From an uncultured Clostridia bacterium (GTDB lineage: Bacteria > Bacillota > Clostridia > Christensenellales > Aristaeellaceae): a stretch of 13,643 nucleotides of DNA. The position numbers and the translations under genes were made by a program. The notes under the pieces were generated by a model, which saw only the letters and a list, made by a program, of their open reading frames with translations, made no database searches and was not told the origin of the DNA. The stretch spans positions 1 to 13,643 of the forward strand of contig CAKUAV010000082.1 of the NCBI GenBank assembly GCA_934636425.1, written 5' to 3'. Below, one piece after another: positions 1 through 6,615 of this stretch; the stretch's first letter is position 1; each line of letters opens with the position of its first letter.

Positions 1-722
1 AGATAGGCCTTGAGCTTATCGAAGTGGCCGCGGCAGTCGTCGCAGAGCGAATCGAGCATGGCGGGCGCGTCGGCCAGAGCGGGAGAATCGATTTTGCAGT
101 CGAGTATGCGCAGCGGATTGCGCTCGAAGCGCTCGCGGCAGGTTTCGCACAGGCCGCTTATTTTGGGCTGAAGATAGGCCTTGAGCTTTTCCAGATAGAG
201 CGCGCGGCAGTGCGGACAGCCGATGGAGTTGATGGCCAGCCGCAGATCGCCTATGCCGCAGCTGCGCAGCACGTCCATGGCCAGCGCGATGATCTCCGCG
301 TCCACGCTCGCGTCGGCCGCGCCGAACACCTCAACGCCGTTCTGATGGAACTGGCGCAGGCGGCCGGACTGGGGCTTTTCGTAGCGGAAGGCGGGGCAGG
401 AGACGTAATACATCTTGCAGGGCAGCGGATCGGCGAAGAGATGCGCCTCGATAAAGGCGCGCGCCGCGCCGGCGGTGCCCTCGGGCTTTAGCGTGATCGA
501 GCGGTTGCCCTTGTCGTTGAATGTATACATTTCCTTCTGAACGACGTCGGTGGAATCGCCCACGCCGCGCTGGAACAGCTCGGTGTGCTCGAACATGGGC
601 GTGCGGATCTCACGATAGCCGGCGAGCGCGCACACGCGGCGCATGACCGACTCGATCGACTGCCAGCGATAGCTCGATGACGGCAGCACGTCCTGGGTTC
701 CCTTGGGGGCCTGTGTCAGCAT
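1..722 (-). CDS. hisS: histidyl-tRNA synthetase, 3' end beyond window
   Basis: Class II histidyl-tRNA synthetase, which charges tRNA-His with histidine in the cytoplasm. Only the first 240 codons are present; the gene continues past the left edge. The N-terminus reads MLTQAPKGTQDVLP, the usual HisRS opening. LKPEGTAGAARAF is at residues 78-90 and the class II motif 2, FRYEKPQSGRLRQFHQ, at 112-127. Cysteine pairs at C169/C172, C192/C195 and C227/C230 match the insertion seen in many Bacillota HisRS proteins. The start at 722 is set by an AAAGGAG site at 734-740. The gene is preceded by a T-box leader, so expression is expected to depend on tRNA charging. HisZ, the histidine-biosynthesis paralogue, is less likely because motif 2 and the start are typical of true HisRS. 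In many Bacillota hisS is followed by aspS, which would lie outside this window. Confidence 0.96.
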   Translation of the reverse strand, partial: MLTQAPKGTQDVLPSSSYRWQSIESVMRRVCALAGYREIRTPMFEHTELFQRGVGDSTDVVQKEMYTFNDKGNRSITLKPEGTAGAARAFIEAHLFADPLPCKMYYVSCPAFRYEKPQSGRLRQFHQNGVEVFGAADASVDAEIIALAMDVLRSCGIGDLRLAINSIGCPHCRALYLEKLKAYLQPKISGLCETCRERFERNPLRILDCKIDSPALADAPAMLDSLCDDCRGHFDKLKAY

Positions 723-770
723 GGATGTTCAGCTCCTTTTTGAGGTGATAAACGCGAAATCGGGCGGTAT

Positions 771-809
771 AAAAAAGGCCTTCGTTCCCGTGTGTAGGGA
801 CGAAAAGCC
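771..809 (-). terminator. regulatory terminator of the hisS T-box
   Basis: On the minus strand the stem GGCTTTTCGTCCC (809-797) faces CGGGAACGAAGGCC (790-777), followed by a run of six T (776-771). It lies directly downstream of the T-box sequence and about 50 bases before the hisS start. This is the expected position of the premature terminator that competes with the tRNA-stabilised antiterminator. Confidence 0.88.
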
Positions 810-993
810 TCGTGGTGCCACCCTGCTTGTTGCGCTCATTGCGCCGATAACGCCGGCGTGCGCCGTCCTCTCGGGCGGAGACTCGGGGGTGTCGTTCAAA
901 AGATGCGCGTCAAGCCGCTTTCAGCGTGCGCGGCTCTCTCTGGGGGCGCGTCGGGCTTTTTACTCGTCCCGTCATGGTCGTGCCATATAAATC
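771..993 (-). promoter_or_regulatory. T-box leader of hisS
   Basis: This is the untranslated leader between the hisS promoter and hisS. Read on the minus strand it contains the T-box AAGCAGGGTGGCACCACG at 828-811, close to the consensus AANNAGGGTGGNACCGCG, followed by an intrinsic terminator. Upstream are stem I signatures: GGGACGAGTA, CAGAGAGAGCCG and GCTGAAAGCGGC. The specifier region reads GAACGACACCCCCGAG, with GACAC at 893-889. It can be read as GAC (Asp) or, two bases later, CAC (His). T-box leaders bind uncharged tRNA, which stabilises the antiterminator and lets transcription enter the downstream gene. The tRNA-contacting bulge is TGGC, discussed in the findings. Class and position are secure; the exact tRNA sensed is less so. 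Confidence 0.93.
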
Positions 994-999
994 ACCTTC

Positions 1000-1029
1000 A
1001 TTATACAATAGCCCCGGCGATTTTGTCAA
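1000..1029 (-). promoter_or_regulatory. sigma-A promoter for hisS leader
   Basis: Minus strand: a perfect -35 TTGACA (1029-1024), an 18 base spacer and a perfect -10 TATAAT (1005-1000). Transcription would begin near 993, just before the first T-box stem I elements, so promoter and riboswitch fit each other. Confidence 0.88.
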
Positions 1030-1091
1030 GCCGAAGCGCGCTGTAAAAATACCGGAGCGCGTTTTAAAAATAGCTTAAGCGCCATAGCGCG

Positions 1092-1297
1092 CAGACTGTC
1101 GAAAAGCCTTCGGAGAGCACGAAAGGCTCGAGTCCTCTCGAATTTTCAAACGGGCCCGGCGGCGCGTACGACGGGGCGGGACGGCTTTTTGCGGCGAAAA
1201 ATCCCATTTCCAGAGCAAAAACTGGAGAAGGCGGCGTGCGGCGGAGGCGCTCGCTCTCCCGTCCGCCAGTTTGTCAAAGCCTTTTTTGACAAGCTGA
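1092..1297. repeat. intergenic repeat, copy A (MITE-like)
   Basis: About 206 bp between the hisS promoter and the exporter promoter. It is a diverged copy of the segment at 6595-6793. Exact shared blocks in the same order include GACTGTCGAAAA (1094-1105), AAAATCCCATTTCC (1198-1211) and TTTTTGACAAGCTGA (1283-1297). The ends form an imperfect inverted repeat: CAGACTGTCGAAAAG at the left, and CAGCTTGTCAAAAAAG when the right end is read on the other strand. It has no convincing coding frame. Two copies with inverted ends and no transposase suggest a small non-autonomous mobile element, but a structured RNA or regulatory repeat cannot be excluded. No clear target duplication is visible. Confidence 0.75.
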
Positions 1298-1490
1298 GCG
1301 CCAAAGCGCGGCGCGGCCCGAAAACGCGCTCCCATTCCGAATCGGACTGCGCCCGGGCTTCGCCGCCGCTTCCGCTTGTCCGGGAGGGCGGCATATGGAA
1401 AAGCCGCTTATTGCCGCCGGCGCGCGCTTTGGCGGACGGGTTTCACGAACCAAACACGCGGTTAATATTGCGTTAAAACGATAACAATCC
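1298..1490. other. intergenic stretch without recognised feature
   Basis: Between repeat copy A and the exporter promoter. Frames are open here on both strands, but none has a convincing ribosome binding site or a recognisable protein. I see no RNA gene. A weak GC hairpin can be drawn at about 1366-1391. Confidence 0.5.
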
Positions 1491-1492
1491 CC

Positions 1493-1521
1493 TTGCGCGC
1501 AGGGGTTTTCGGTATTATACT
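1493..1521 (+). promoter_or_regulatory. probable promoter of the leader peptide and ABC exporter operon
   Basis: The -10 TATACT lies at 1516-1521, 17 bases after a weak -35 TTGCGC at 1493-1498. The predicted start is near 1528, at the edge of the 15 bp palindrome. The -35 is poor, which would fit a regulated promoter. Confidence 0.55.
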
Positions 1522-1529
1522 GTGTCTCG

Positions 1530-1544
1530 TTGACACTGTGTCAA
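1530..1544. promoter_or_regulatory. palindromic operator candidate
   Basis: TTGACACTGTGTCAA is a perfect 15 bp palindrome with 7 base arms around a central T. It begins 8 bases downstream of the -10 hexamer, where a bound repressor would block initiation. Operators of this size and symmetry are typical of TetR- and MarR-family repressors of drug exporters. No regulator gene lies in the window, so the binding protein is unknown. Confidence 0.55.
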
Positions 1545-1571
1545 AATGATCAGGGAAAGGAGGTTTCGGAC

Positions 1572-1670
1572 ATGACCATTACGAATTTTGCGTTCGAGTC
1601 GGCCTATGCGTTTAATAGGGTAAGTCTGCCTGTCCGGAAGCTCCGCACCCGTGCAGAAGCGTTCATTTAG
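1572..1670 (+). CDS. leader peptide, 32 aa, upstream of ABC exporter
   Basis: A short open frame begins MTITNFAFESAYAF and ends in TAG at 1668-1670. A strong AAAGGAGG site at 1556-1563 lies 8 bases before the ATG, better than those of many full genes here. It follows directly on the predicted promoter and ends 29 bases before an intrinsic terminator, which separates it from the exporter genes. Residues 22-27 read RKLRTR, rich in Arg/Lys-X-Arg patterns. The 3' half of the frame also forms one arm of an antiterminator (1630-1639). Known precedent: bmrB upstream of bmrCD in Bacillus subtilis, a translated leader that controls readthrough into a heterodimeric multidrug ABC exporter. I infer the same role; no sequence homology to BmrB is claimed. 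Confidence 0.7.
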   Translation: MTITNFAFESAYAFNRVSLPVRKLRTRAEAFI

Positions 1671-1735
1671 CGCGATTTCTGCGCCCGATGCGTTTTATCA
1701 GAGCCGACGGACGATCGTTCCGGACGGCTCTTTTT
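1625..1735 (+). promoter_or_regulatory. transcription attenuator with mutually exclusive hairpins
   Basis: The leader RNA can form two exclusive structures. The terminator uses 1700-1706 with 1725-1731. The antiterminator pairs 1630-1639 (CTGTCCGGAA) with 1718-1727 (TTCCGGACGG) over 10 consecutive pairs, one of them G-U. That pairing consumes the inner 3' arm and the start of the outer 3' arm of the terminator. A third pairing, TCTGC (1625-1629) with GCAGA (1653-1657), could hold back the antiterminator. Because 1630-1639 lies inside the leader peptide frame, a moving or stalled ribosome would decide which structure forms. The direction of the switch depends on where ribosomes pause and cannot be settled from sequence. 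Confidence 0.68.
1700..1735 (+). terminator. intrinsic terminator before the exporter genes
   Basis: The stem AGAGCCG (1700-1706) pairs with CGGCTCT (1725-1731). An inner CGGA/TCCG stem (1708-1711 with 1719-1722) surrounds a 7 base loop, and the T run covers 1731-1735. Its place between the leader peptide and the first exporter gene makes it an attenuator rather than an operon end. Confidence 0.85.
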
Positions 1736-1922
1736 GTGTCGATTTCGGCGGAATTTTCAGCGCATATCAGGTGTGCGCGTAACTGCCCAAAGCCGGGTGC
1801 GTCTCCTCTGGGAGCGGCCGCGTTCAGACTGCGTCGCGGCGGCTTCGAACGGGGCGCGCGGAGAGGCGCATTCCCGCGCCCGGCTGTGCGGCGATTACCA
1901 TAGATAAAAGATGGAGGGCTTT

Positions 1923-3728
1923 ATGAAAAAGAGAAGGATCAACATGGTCAGAACGTTTCTCGAAGGCAACGCGGCGCGCTATTTCGGCTCGATCGGCGCG
2001 GTCGTCGTGAACGTGGCCATCGGCTTTCTGACGCCGCTCGTGCTGGCCGAGACCATCGACGCGGTGATCGGGCAGAAGCGGCCGCTGGCCATACCGGGCG
2101 CGCTGGGGCAGTGGGTCGAGCGGCTGGGCGGGCGCGAGTTTCTGGTGCGCAATCTGTGGATCATGGGTCTGGCGATGCTGCTGCTCAGCGTGCTGGGCGG
2201 CGTGTTCCAGTTCCTGCGCGGCAAGTGGATGGCCGAGGCGTCCGAATCGATCGCCAAGACCATGCGCGACAAGCTCTACAGCCACCTTCAGACGCTGCCC
2301 TTCGACTACCACGTGAAGGCGGAGACCGGCGATCTGATACAGCGCTGCACCAGCGACGTGGAGACAATACGCCGCTTCCTCAGCTCTCAGGTGATCGAGA
2401 TGTTCCGCTCTGTGCTGATGATCGTCGTGGCGCTGGTCATCATGCTGCGCATGAACAAGCTCATGACGCTGATGAGCATGGTGCTGATTCCGCCGCTGTT
2501 CGCGTTTGCGTTTCTGTATTTCAAGTGGGTGGTCAAGTCCTTCCGCGCCGCCGACGAGGCCGAGGGCCGCATGAGCGCCGTGCTTCAGGAGAACCTGACC
2601 GGCGTGCGCGTTGTGCGCGCGTTCGGCCGCGAGCAGTATGAGGTGGACAAATTCAACAAGGTCAACAACGCGCTGCACGACAAGGCCATCCGCGTCAACG
2701 ACCTGCTGGCGGTCTACTGGTCGGGCTCCGACCTGATGAGCATGCTGCAGACCGGCATTACGCTGGTGTTCGGCGTGTTTCTGGCGGCGCGCGGGCAGCT
2801 GCTGGTGGGCGAGATGACCGTGTTCGTGAGCTACATCTCCATGCTGCTCTGGCCGATACGCCAGCTGGGGCGCATACTCTCCGACATGGGCAAGTCGCTC
2901 GTGGCGTTCGACCGCATCGACGAAATCCTCACACAGAAGAGCGAGGAGGACGCGCCGGACGCAATCGACGCGCCGATCGACCGCGACATAGAATTCCGTC
3001 ACGTCGGCTTTGAATACGAGGCGAAGAACCCCGTCCTGAAGGACGTGTCCTTCACAGTCAGGCGCGGCCAGACCGTCGCCATACTGGGCGCGACCGGCAG
3101 CGGCAAGAGCACGCTGATGAATCTGCTGCAGCGTCTCTATGACGTCAAGCGCGGCGAAATTCTCATCGGCGGCGTGAACATCAACAAGATCCGCAAAAAG
3201 TATCTGCGCGCGCACATCGGCCTCATTCTTCAGGAGCCGTTCCTGTATTCGCGCACGGTGCGCAACAATGTGCGCATCGTGAAGCCCGACGCGACCGACG
3301 ACGAGGTGTTCGAGGTCACGCGCACAGCCAGCGCGCACGAGTTCATAGAGTCCTTCGAGAAGGGCTACGACACGCCGGTGGGCGAGCGCGGCGTGACGCT
3401 TTCGGGCGGCCAGAAGCAGCGCGTGGCCATCGCGCGCACGCTGCTCAAGGACAACGACATACTCATATTCGACGATTCGCTCTCCGCGGTGGACACCGAG
3501 ACCGACGCGGCCATTCGCCTGGCGCTCAAGGAGAAAAAGCAGGGCATGACCACGTTCATCATCTCCCACCGCCTGACCACGCTGGCCGAGGCCGACTTCA
3601 TCGTCGTGCTGGAGGACGGGCGCGTGGCGCAGCAGGGCACGCACGACGAGCTGATTCACCAGAAGGGGCTCTATCAGCGCATCTATCAGATACAGTCCGC
3701 TCTGGAAGAAGAGCTGGACGCGGTGTAA
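1923..3728 (+). CDS. ABC exporter half-transporter, degenerate-site subunit (BmrC/TM287-like)
   Basis: Multidrug-type ABC exporter with an N-terminal membrane domain (about residues 15-310) and a C-terminal nucleotide-binding domain. Walker A GATGSGKST is at 389-397, signature LSGGQ at 493-497 and the switch histidine at 549. Walker B ends FDD, with Asp at 518 where catalytic Glu is usual. Loss of that Glu together with a normal signature is the mark of the degenerate-site partner in heterodimeric exporters such as TM287/288, LmrCD and BmrCD. I chose the ATG at 1923 because GGAGGG lies at 1913-1918; an in-frame ATG at 1911 lacks a good site and another is at 1944. The partner gene follows after 33 bases. 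Expected location is the cytoplasmic membrane, exporting hydrophobic compounds; the substrate is unknown. Confidence 0.93.
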   Translation: MKKRRINMVRTFLEGNAARYFGSIGAVVVNVAIGFLTPLVLAETIDAVIGQKRPLAIPGALGQWVERLGGREFLVRNLWIMGLAMLLLSVLGGVFQFLRGKWMAEASESIAKTMRDKLYSHLQTLPFDYHVKAETGDLIQRCTSDVETIRRFLSSQVIEMFRSVLMIVVALVIMLRMNKLMTLMSMVLIPPLFAFAFLYFKWVVKSFRAADEAEGRMSAVLQENLTGVRVVRAFGREQYEVDKFNKVNNALHDKAIRVNDLLAVYWSGSDLMSMLQTGITLVFGVFLAARGQLLVGEMTVFVSYISMLLWPIRQLGRILSDMGKSLVAFDRIDEILTQKSEEDAPDAIDAPIDRDIEFRHVGFEYEAKNPVLKDVSFTVRRGQTVAILGATGSGKSTLMNLLQRLYDVKRGEILIGGVNINKIRKKYLRAHIGLILQEPFLYSRTVRNNVRIVKPDATDDEVFEVTRTASAHEFIESFEKGYDTPVGERGVTLSGGQKQRVAIARTLLKDNDILIFDDSLSAVDTETDAAIRLALKEKKQGMTTFIISHRLTTLAEADFIVVLEDGRVAQQGTHDELIHQKGLYQRIYQIQSALEEELDAV

Positions 3729-3761
3729 TCGCTCGACAACAGGAAGGGAGGGAAACACGCC

Positions 3762-5594
3762 ATGCAATATCAGGAGGAACAGGACTATACCAGACGCTTC
3801 GACATGGGCATATGGCGCAGAATCCTCGTCTATGCCAAACCGTTTTACAAGCACCTCGTCATGATCATGATCACAATGCTGATCTGCGCGGGCTTTGATG
3901 TGATATTTCCGCTCTTGACCCGCGAGGCCATCGACAAGTACGTCTCCGTCGGCAGGACGGAGGGGCTGGGGCTGTTCGCACTCAAATACGGCGCGGTCGT
4001 GGTCAGTCAGGTGATCTGCATATTCACGTTCTGCCTTTTGTCCGGCCATGTCGAGGTGGGTATGTGCCGCCGCATACGCGAGATCGGCTTCAAGCGCTTT
4101 CAGGAGCTGCCCTTCTCGTTTTACGATCAGACGCCGGTCGGCCACATGATCGCGCGCATGACCAGCGACACGCAGCGGCTGGGCGACACAATCGGCTGGG
4201 GACTGATCGATCTGTTCTGGAGCGCGGGCTATATCGTGTTGACCGCCTGCGTGATGCTTTCGCTCAACTGGCGCATGTCGCTGATGGTCATGGCGGTGAT
4301 CCCGGTGATCGCGGTGATCGCCATGTGGTTCCAGAAGCGCATTCTCAAGAGCTACCGCGAGGTGCGCAAGACCAACTCGAAGATCACAGGCGCGTTCAAC
4401 GAGGGCATCATGGGCGCGAAGACCACCAAGACGCTGGTGCGCGAGGAGGCCAACGCCGGGGAGTTCGTCACATTGACCTCGACGATGAAGGCCTCGTCCA
4501 TACGCGCGGCGGTGCTCAGCGCGCTGTTCATGCCCATCGTCGCCTCTCTCGGCTCGCTGGCCTCGGCCTACGCGCTCTGGAAGGGCGGCTACGACGTGTT
4601 CACCGGCGCGATGTCATTCGGCACGCTGACCGTGTTCATCAGCTATTCCACGCAGATATTCGAGCCGATCTCCAGCATCGCGCGCATATTCGCTGACCTT
4701 CAGTCCTCTCAGGCGGCGGCCGAGCGCGTCATCACGATGATCGAGACCGAGCCGGAGATCGCCGACACGCCCGAGGTGATCGAAAAGTTTGGCGATTCCT
4801 TCCATCCGAAGAAGGAAAACTGGCCGCAGCTCAAGGGCGACATCGAGTTTCAGGACGTCACGTTCCGCTATAAGGCGGGCGAGAAGGTGCTCTCGCACTT
4901 CAATCTGAAGATCAACGCGGGCGAGACAATCGCGCTGGTCGGCGAGACCGGCAGCGGCAAATCGACCATCGTCAATCTGATCTGCCGCTTTTACGAGCCG
5001 ACCGAGGGCCGCATACTGATCGACGGCGTGGACTATAAAGAGCGCTCTCAGCTGTGGCTCCAGTCGCATCTGGGCTATGTGCTCCAGCAGCCGCATCTGT
5101 TCTCCGGCACAATCCGCGAGAACATACGCTACGGCCGTCTGGACGCGACCGACGCGGAGGTCGAGGCGGCCGCGCGCATGGTGGACGCGGAGGACTTCAT
5201 ACTCAAGTTCGAAAAGGGCTATGACACCGACGTGGGCGAGGGCGGCAACCGCCTGTCCATCGGCCAGAAGCAGCTCATATCCTTTGCGCGCGCGCTGATC
5301 GCCAATCCGGCGATATTCGTGCTGGACGAGGCCACCTCCTCGGTCGACACCGAGACCGAGCAGAAGATTCAGGAGGCCATCAAAAAGACGCTCGCCGGGC
5401 GCACCAGCTTCATCATCGCGCACCGACTGTCCACAATCCGCCATGCCGACCGCATACTGGTCATACAACGCGGCGAGATCACTGAGCAGGGCAGCCACGC
5501 CGAGCTGATCCGCCAGAAGGGCTACTACTACAATCTCTACACCAACCAGTTCCGCGAGGAGCGCGAAAACGCCATACTCGGCATCAGAGAATAA
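3762..5594 (+). CDS. ABC exporter half-transporter, catalytic-site subunit (BmrD/TM288-like)
   Basis: A 610 aa half-transporter with the same layout as its neighbour: membrane domain to about residue 320, then an ATPase domain. Walker A GETGSGKST is at 394-402. The signature is LSIGQ at 498-502, with Ile replacing the first Gly of LSGGQ. Walker B ends LDE with the catalytic Glu at 523, and the switch histidine is at 554. This complements the upstream subunit: canonical catalytic residue here, altered signature here, the reverse there. One of the two ATP sites in the dimer would therefore be weak, as known for BmrCD and TM287/288. A GGAAGGGAGGG stretch precedes the ATG. The gene is co-transcribed with the first subunit and ends 6 bases before a terminator. 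Confidence 0.94.
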   Translation: MQYQEEQDYTRRFDMGIWRRILVYAKPFYKHLVMIMITMLICAGFDVIFPLLTREAIDKYVSVGRTEGLGLFALKYGAVVVSQVICIFTFCLLSGHVEVGMCRRIREIGFKRFQELPFSFYDQTPVGHMIARMTSDTQRLGDTIGWGLIDLFWSAGYIVLTACVMLSLNWRMSLMVMAVIPVIAVIAMWFQKRILKSYREVRKTNSKITGAFNEGIMGAKTTKTLVREEANAGEFVTLTSTMKASSIRAAVLSALFMPIVASLGSLASAYALWKGGYDVFTGAMSFGTLTVFISYSTQIFEPISSIARIFADLQSSQAAAERVITMIETEPEIADTPEVIEKFGDSFHPKKENWPQLKGDIEFQDVTFRYKAGEKVLSHFNLKINAGETIALVGETGSGKSTIVNLICRFYEPTEGRILIDGVDYKERSQLWLQSHLGYVLQQPHLFSGTIRENIRYGRLDATDAEVEAAARMVDAEDFILKFEKGYDTDVGEGGNRLSIGQKQLISFARALIANPAIFVLDEATSSVDTETEQKIQEAIKKTLAGRTSFIIAHRLSTIRHADRILVIQRGEITEQGSHAELIRQKGYYYNLYTNQFREERENAILGIRE

Positions 5595-5600
5595 TCGGCT

Positions 5601-5642
5601 ATCCCCGCCGGCGTCTGAAAACGGGCGCCCGGCGGGGATTTT
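5601..5642 (+). terminator. terminator of the ABC exporter operon
   Basis: A perfect 11 bp stem, ATCCCCGCCGG (5601-5611) with CCGGCGGGGAT (5629-5639), is followed by a T run to 5642. It lies just after the stop codon of the second exporter gene. Confidence 0.9.
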
Positions 5643-5653
5643 GTCGGGAGATA

Positions 5654-5680
5654 TTGTCTTGTGCGGCGCTTTGTGATAAA
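5654..5680 (+). promoter_or_regulatory. weak promoter candidate for the YitT-family gene
   Basis: TTGTCT (5654-5659) and GATAAA (5675-5680) are separated by 15 bases, short of the usual 17. It is the best pair between the exporter terminator and the next gene. That terminator makes an independent promoter likely, but this exact placement is doubtful. Confidence 0.3.
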
Positions 5681-5715
5681 CTGGAGACGATCACTCGATA
5701 TGCGGAGGAATGCAG

Positions 5716-6615
5716 ATGGATAAGAAGCTGAACGGCGCGGCGATCGCCAAGGAAGGACTGATACTGACAGCGGGCGTGGCGATCATTGCGGCGGCGGTCT
5801 ATTTTTTTCTGGCGCCCAGCCATACCTCGGTCAGCAGCATTTCCGGGCTTGGCATCGTGCTGTCCAATTTCGTGCCGCTGCCGCTGTCGGCCATCACGAT
5901 GATATTGAATATCGTCCTGCTGATCGTCGGCTTTCTGACCTGCGGCCGGGAATTCGGGGCGAAGACCGTCTACACGAGCGTCATGCTGCCGCTGCTTCTG
6001 GGGCTGTTTGAAAGGCTGTTTCCGAATTTTCACTCCATGACGGACAGCCAGACGCTGGACGTGCTGTGCTATATACTGGTGGTCAGCGTGGGACTGAGCA
6101 TACTCTTCAACCGCAACGCGTCCTCCGGCGGGCTGGACATCGTGGCGAAGATCATGAACAAATATCTGCACATGGAGCTGGGAAAGGCCATGTCGCTGGC
6201 GGGAATGTGCGTGGCGCTTTCCGCGGCGCTGGTCTATGACAAAAAGACCGTGGTTCTGAGCGTGCTGGGCACCTATTTCAATGGCATTGTGCTGGATCAT
6301 TTCATATTCAGCCACGACATAAAGCGCCGCGTGTGCATCATCACCCGCAGCGAGGAGGCGCTGCGCCGCTTCATCATAGACGATCTGCACAGCGGCGCGA
6401 CGATATACGAGGCCATCGGCGCATACAGCCTTGAAAAGCACAACGAGATCATCACCATCGTCGACAAGAGCGAATATCAGAAGCTGATGAGCTTTATAAA
6501 CCGCGAGGATCCCAAGGCGTTCATCACGGTCTATAACGTCTCCAATATGCAGTATCAGCCCAAGATCCGGGCGAATGAAAGCCCGGAAGGGGCGCGGACT
6601 GTCGAAAAACCATAG
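5716..6615 (+). CDS. YitT-family membrane protein
   Basis: A 299 aa integral membrane protein of the YitT family (membrane domain followed by a DUF2179 domain). The first roughly 200 residues carry several hydrophobic segments. The family signature GGLDIVAKIM is at about 138-147. The soluble C-terminal region, with KRRVCIITRSEEALRRFI and EIITIVDKSEYQKLMSFI, matches the DUF2179 end. Biochemical function is not established for the family; it is very common in Bacillota, often in several copies. The start at 5716 is preferred over the ATG at 5710 because GGAGG (5704-5708) is 7 bases from the former and only one base from the latter. The last six codons and the stop (6595-6615) lie within repeat copy B, so the natural C-terminus has been replaced or extended by the element. 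Confidence 0.9.
   Translation: MDKKLNGAAIAKEGLILTAGVAIIAAAVYFFLAPSHTSVSSISGLGIVLSNFVPLPLSAITMILNIVLLIVGFLTCGREFGAKTVYTSVMLPLLLGLFERLFPNFHSMTDSQTLDVLCYILVVSVGLSILFNRNASSGGLDIVAKIMNKYLHMELGKAMSLAGMCVALSAALVYDKKTVVLSVLGTYFNGIVLDHFIFSHDIKRRVCIITRSEEALRRFIIDDLHSGATIYEAIGAYSLEKHNEIITIVDKSEYQKLMSFINREDPKAFITVYNVSNMQYQPKIRANESPEGARTVEKP

Noticed and set aside
1024..1029. Shared or overlapping divergent promoter between hisS and the exporter operon
   Set aside because: The two predicted promoters are about 460 bp apart with repeat copy A between them, so they are separate.
1688..1903. Second leader-peptide candidate of 71 codons upstream of the exporter
   Set aside because: It runs through the terminator stem, lacks a ribosome binding site and has an Arg/Ala-rich shadow-like composition.
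1824..4145. Open frame of 773 codons on the minus strand across the first exporter gene
   Set aside because: It lies opposite a gene with full ABC exporter motifs. Its translation is His/Arg/Ala-rich with no recognisable domain, typical of an antisense shadow in GC-rich DNA.
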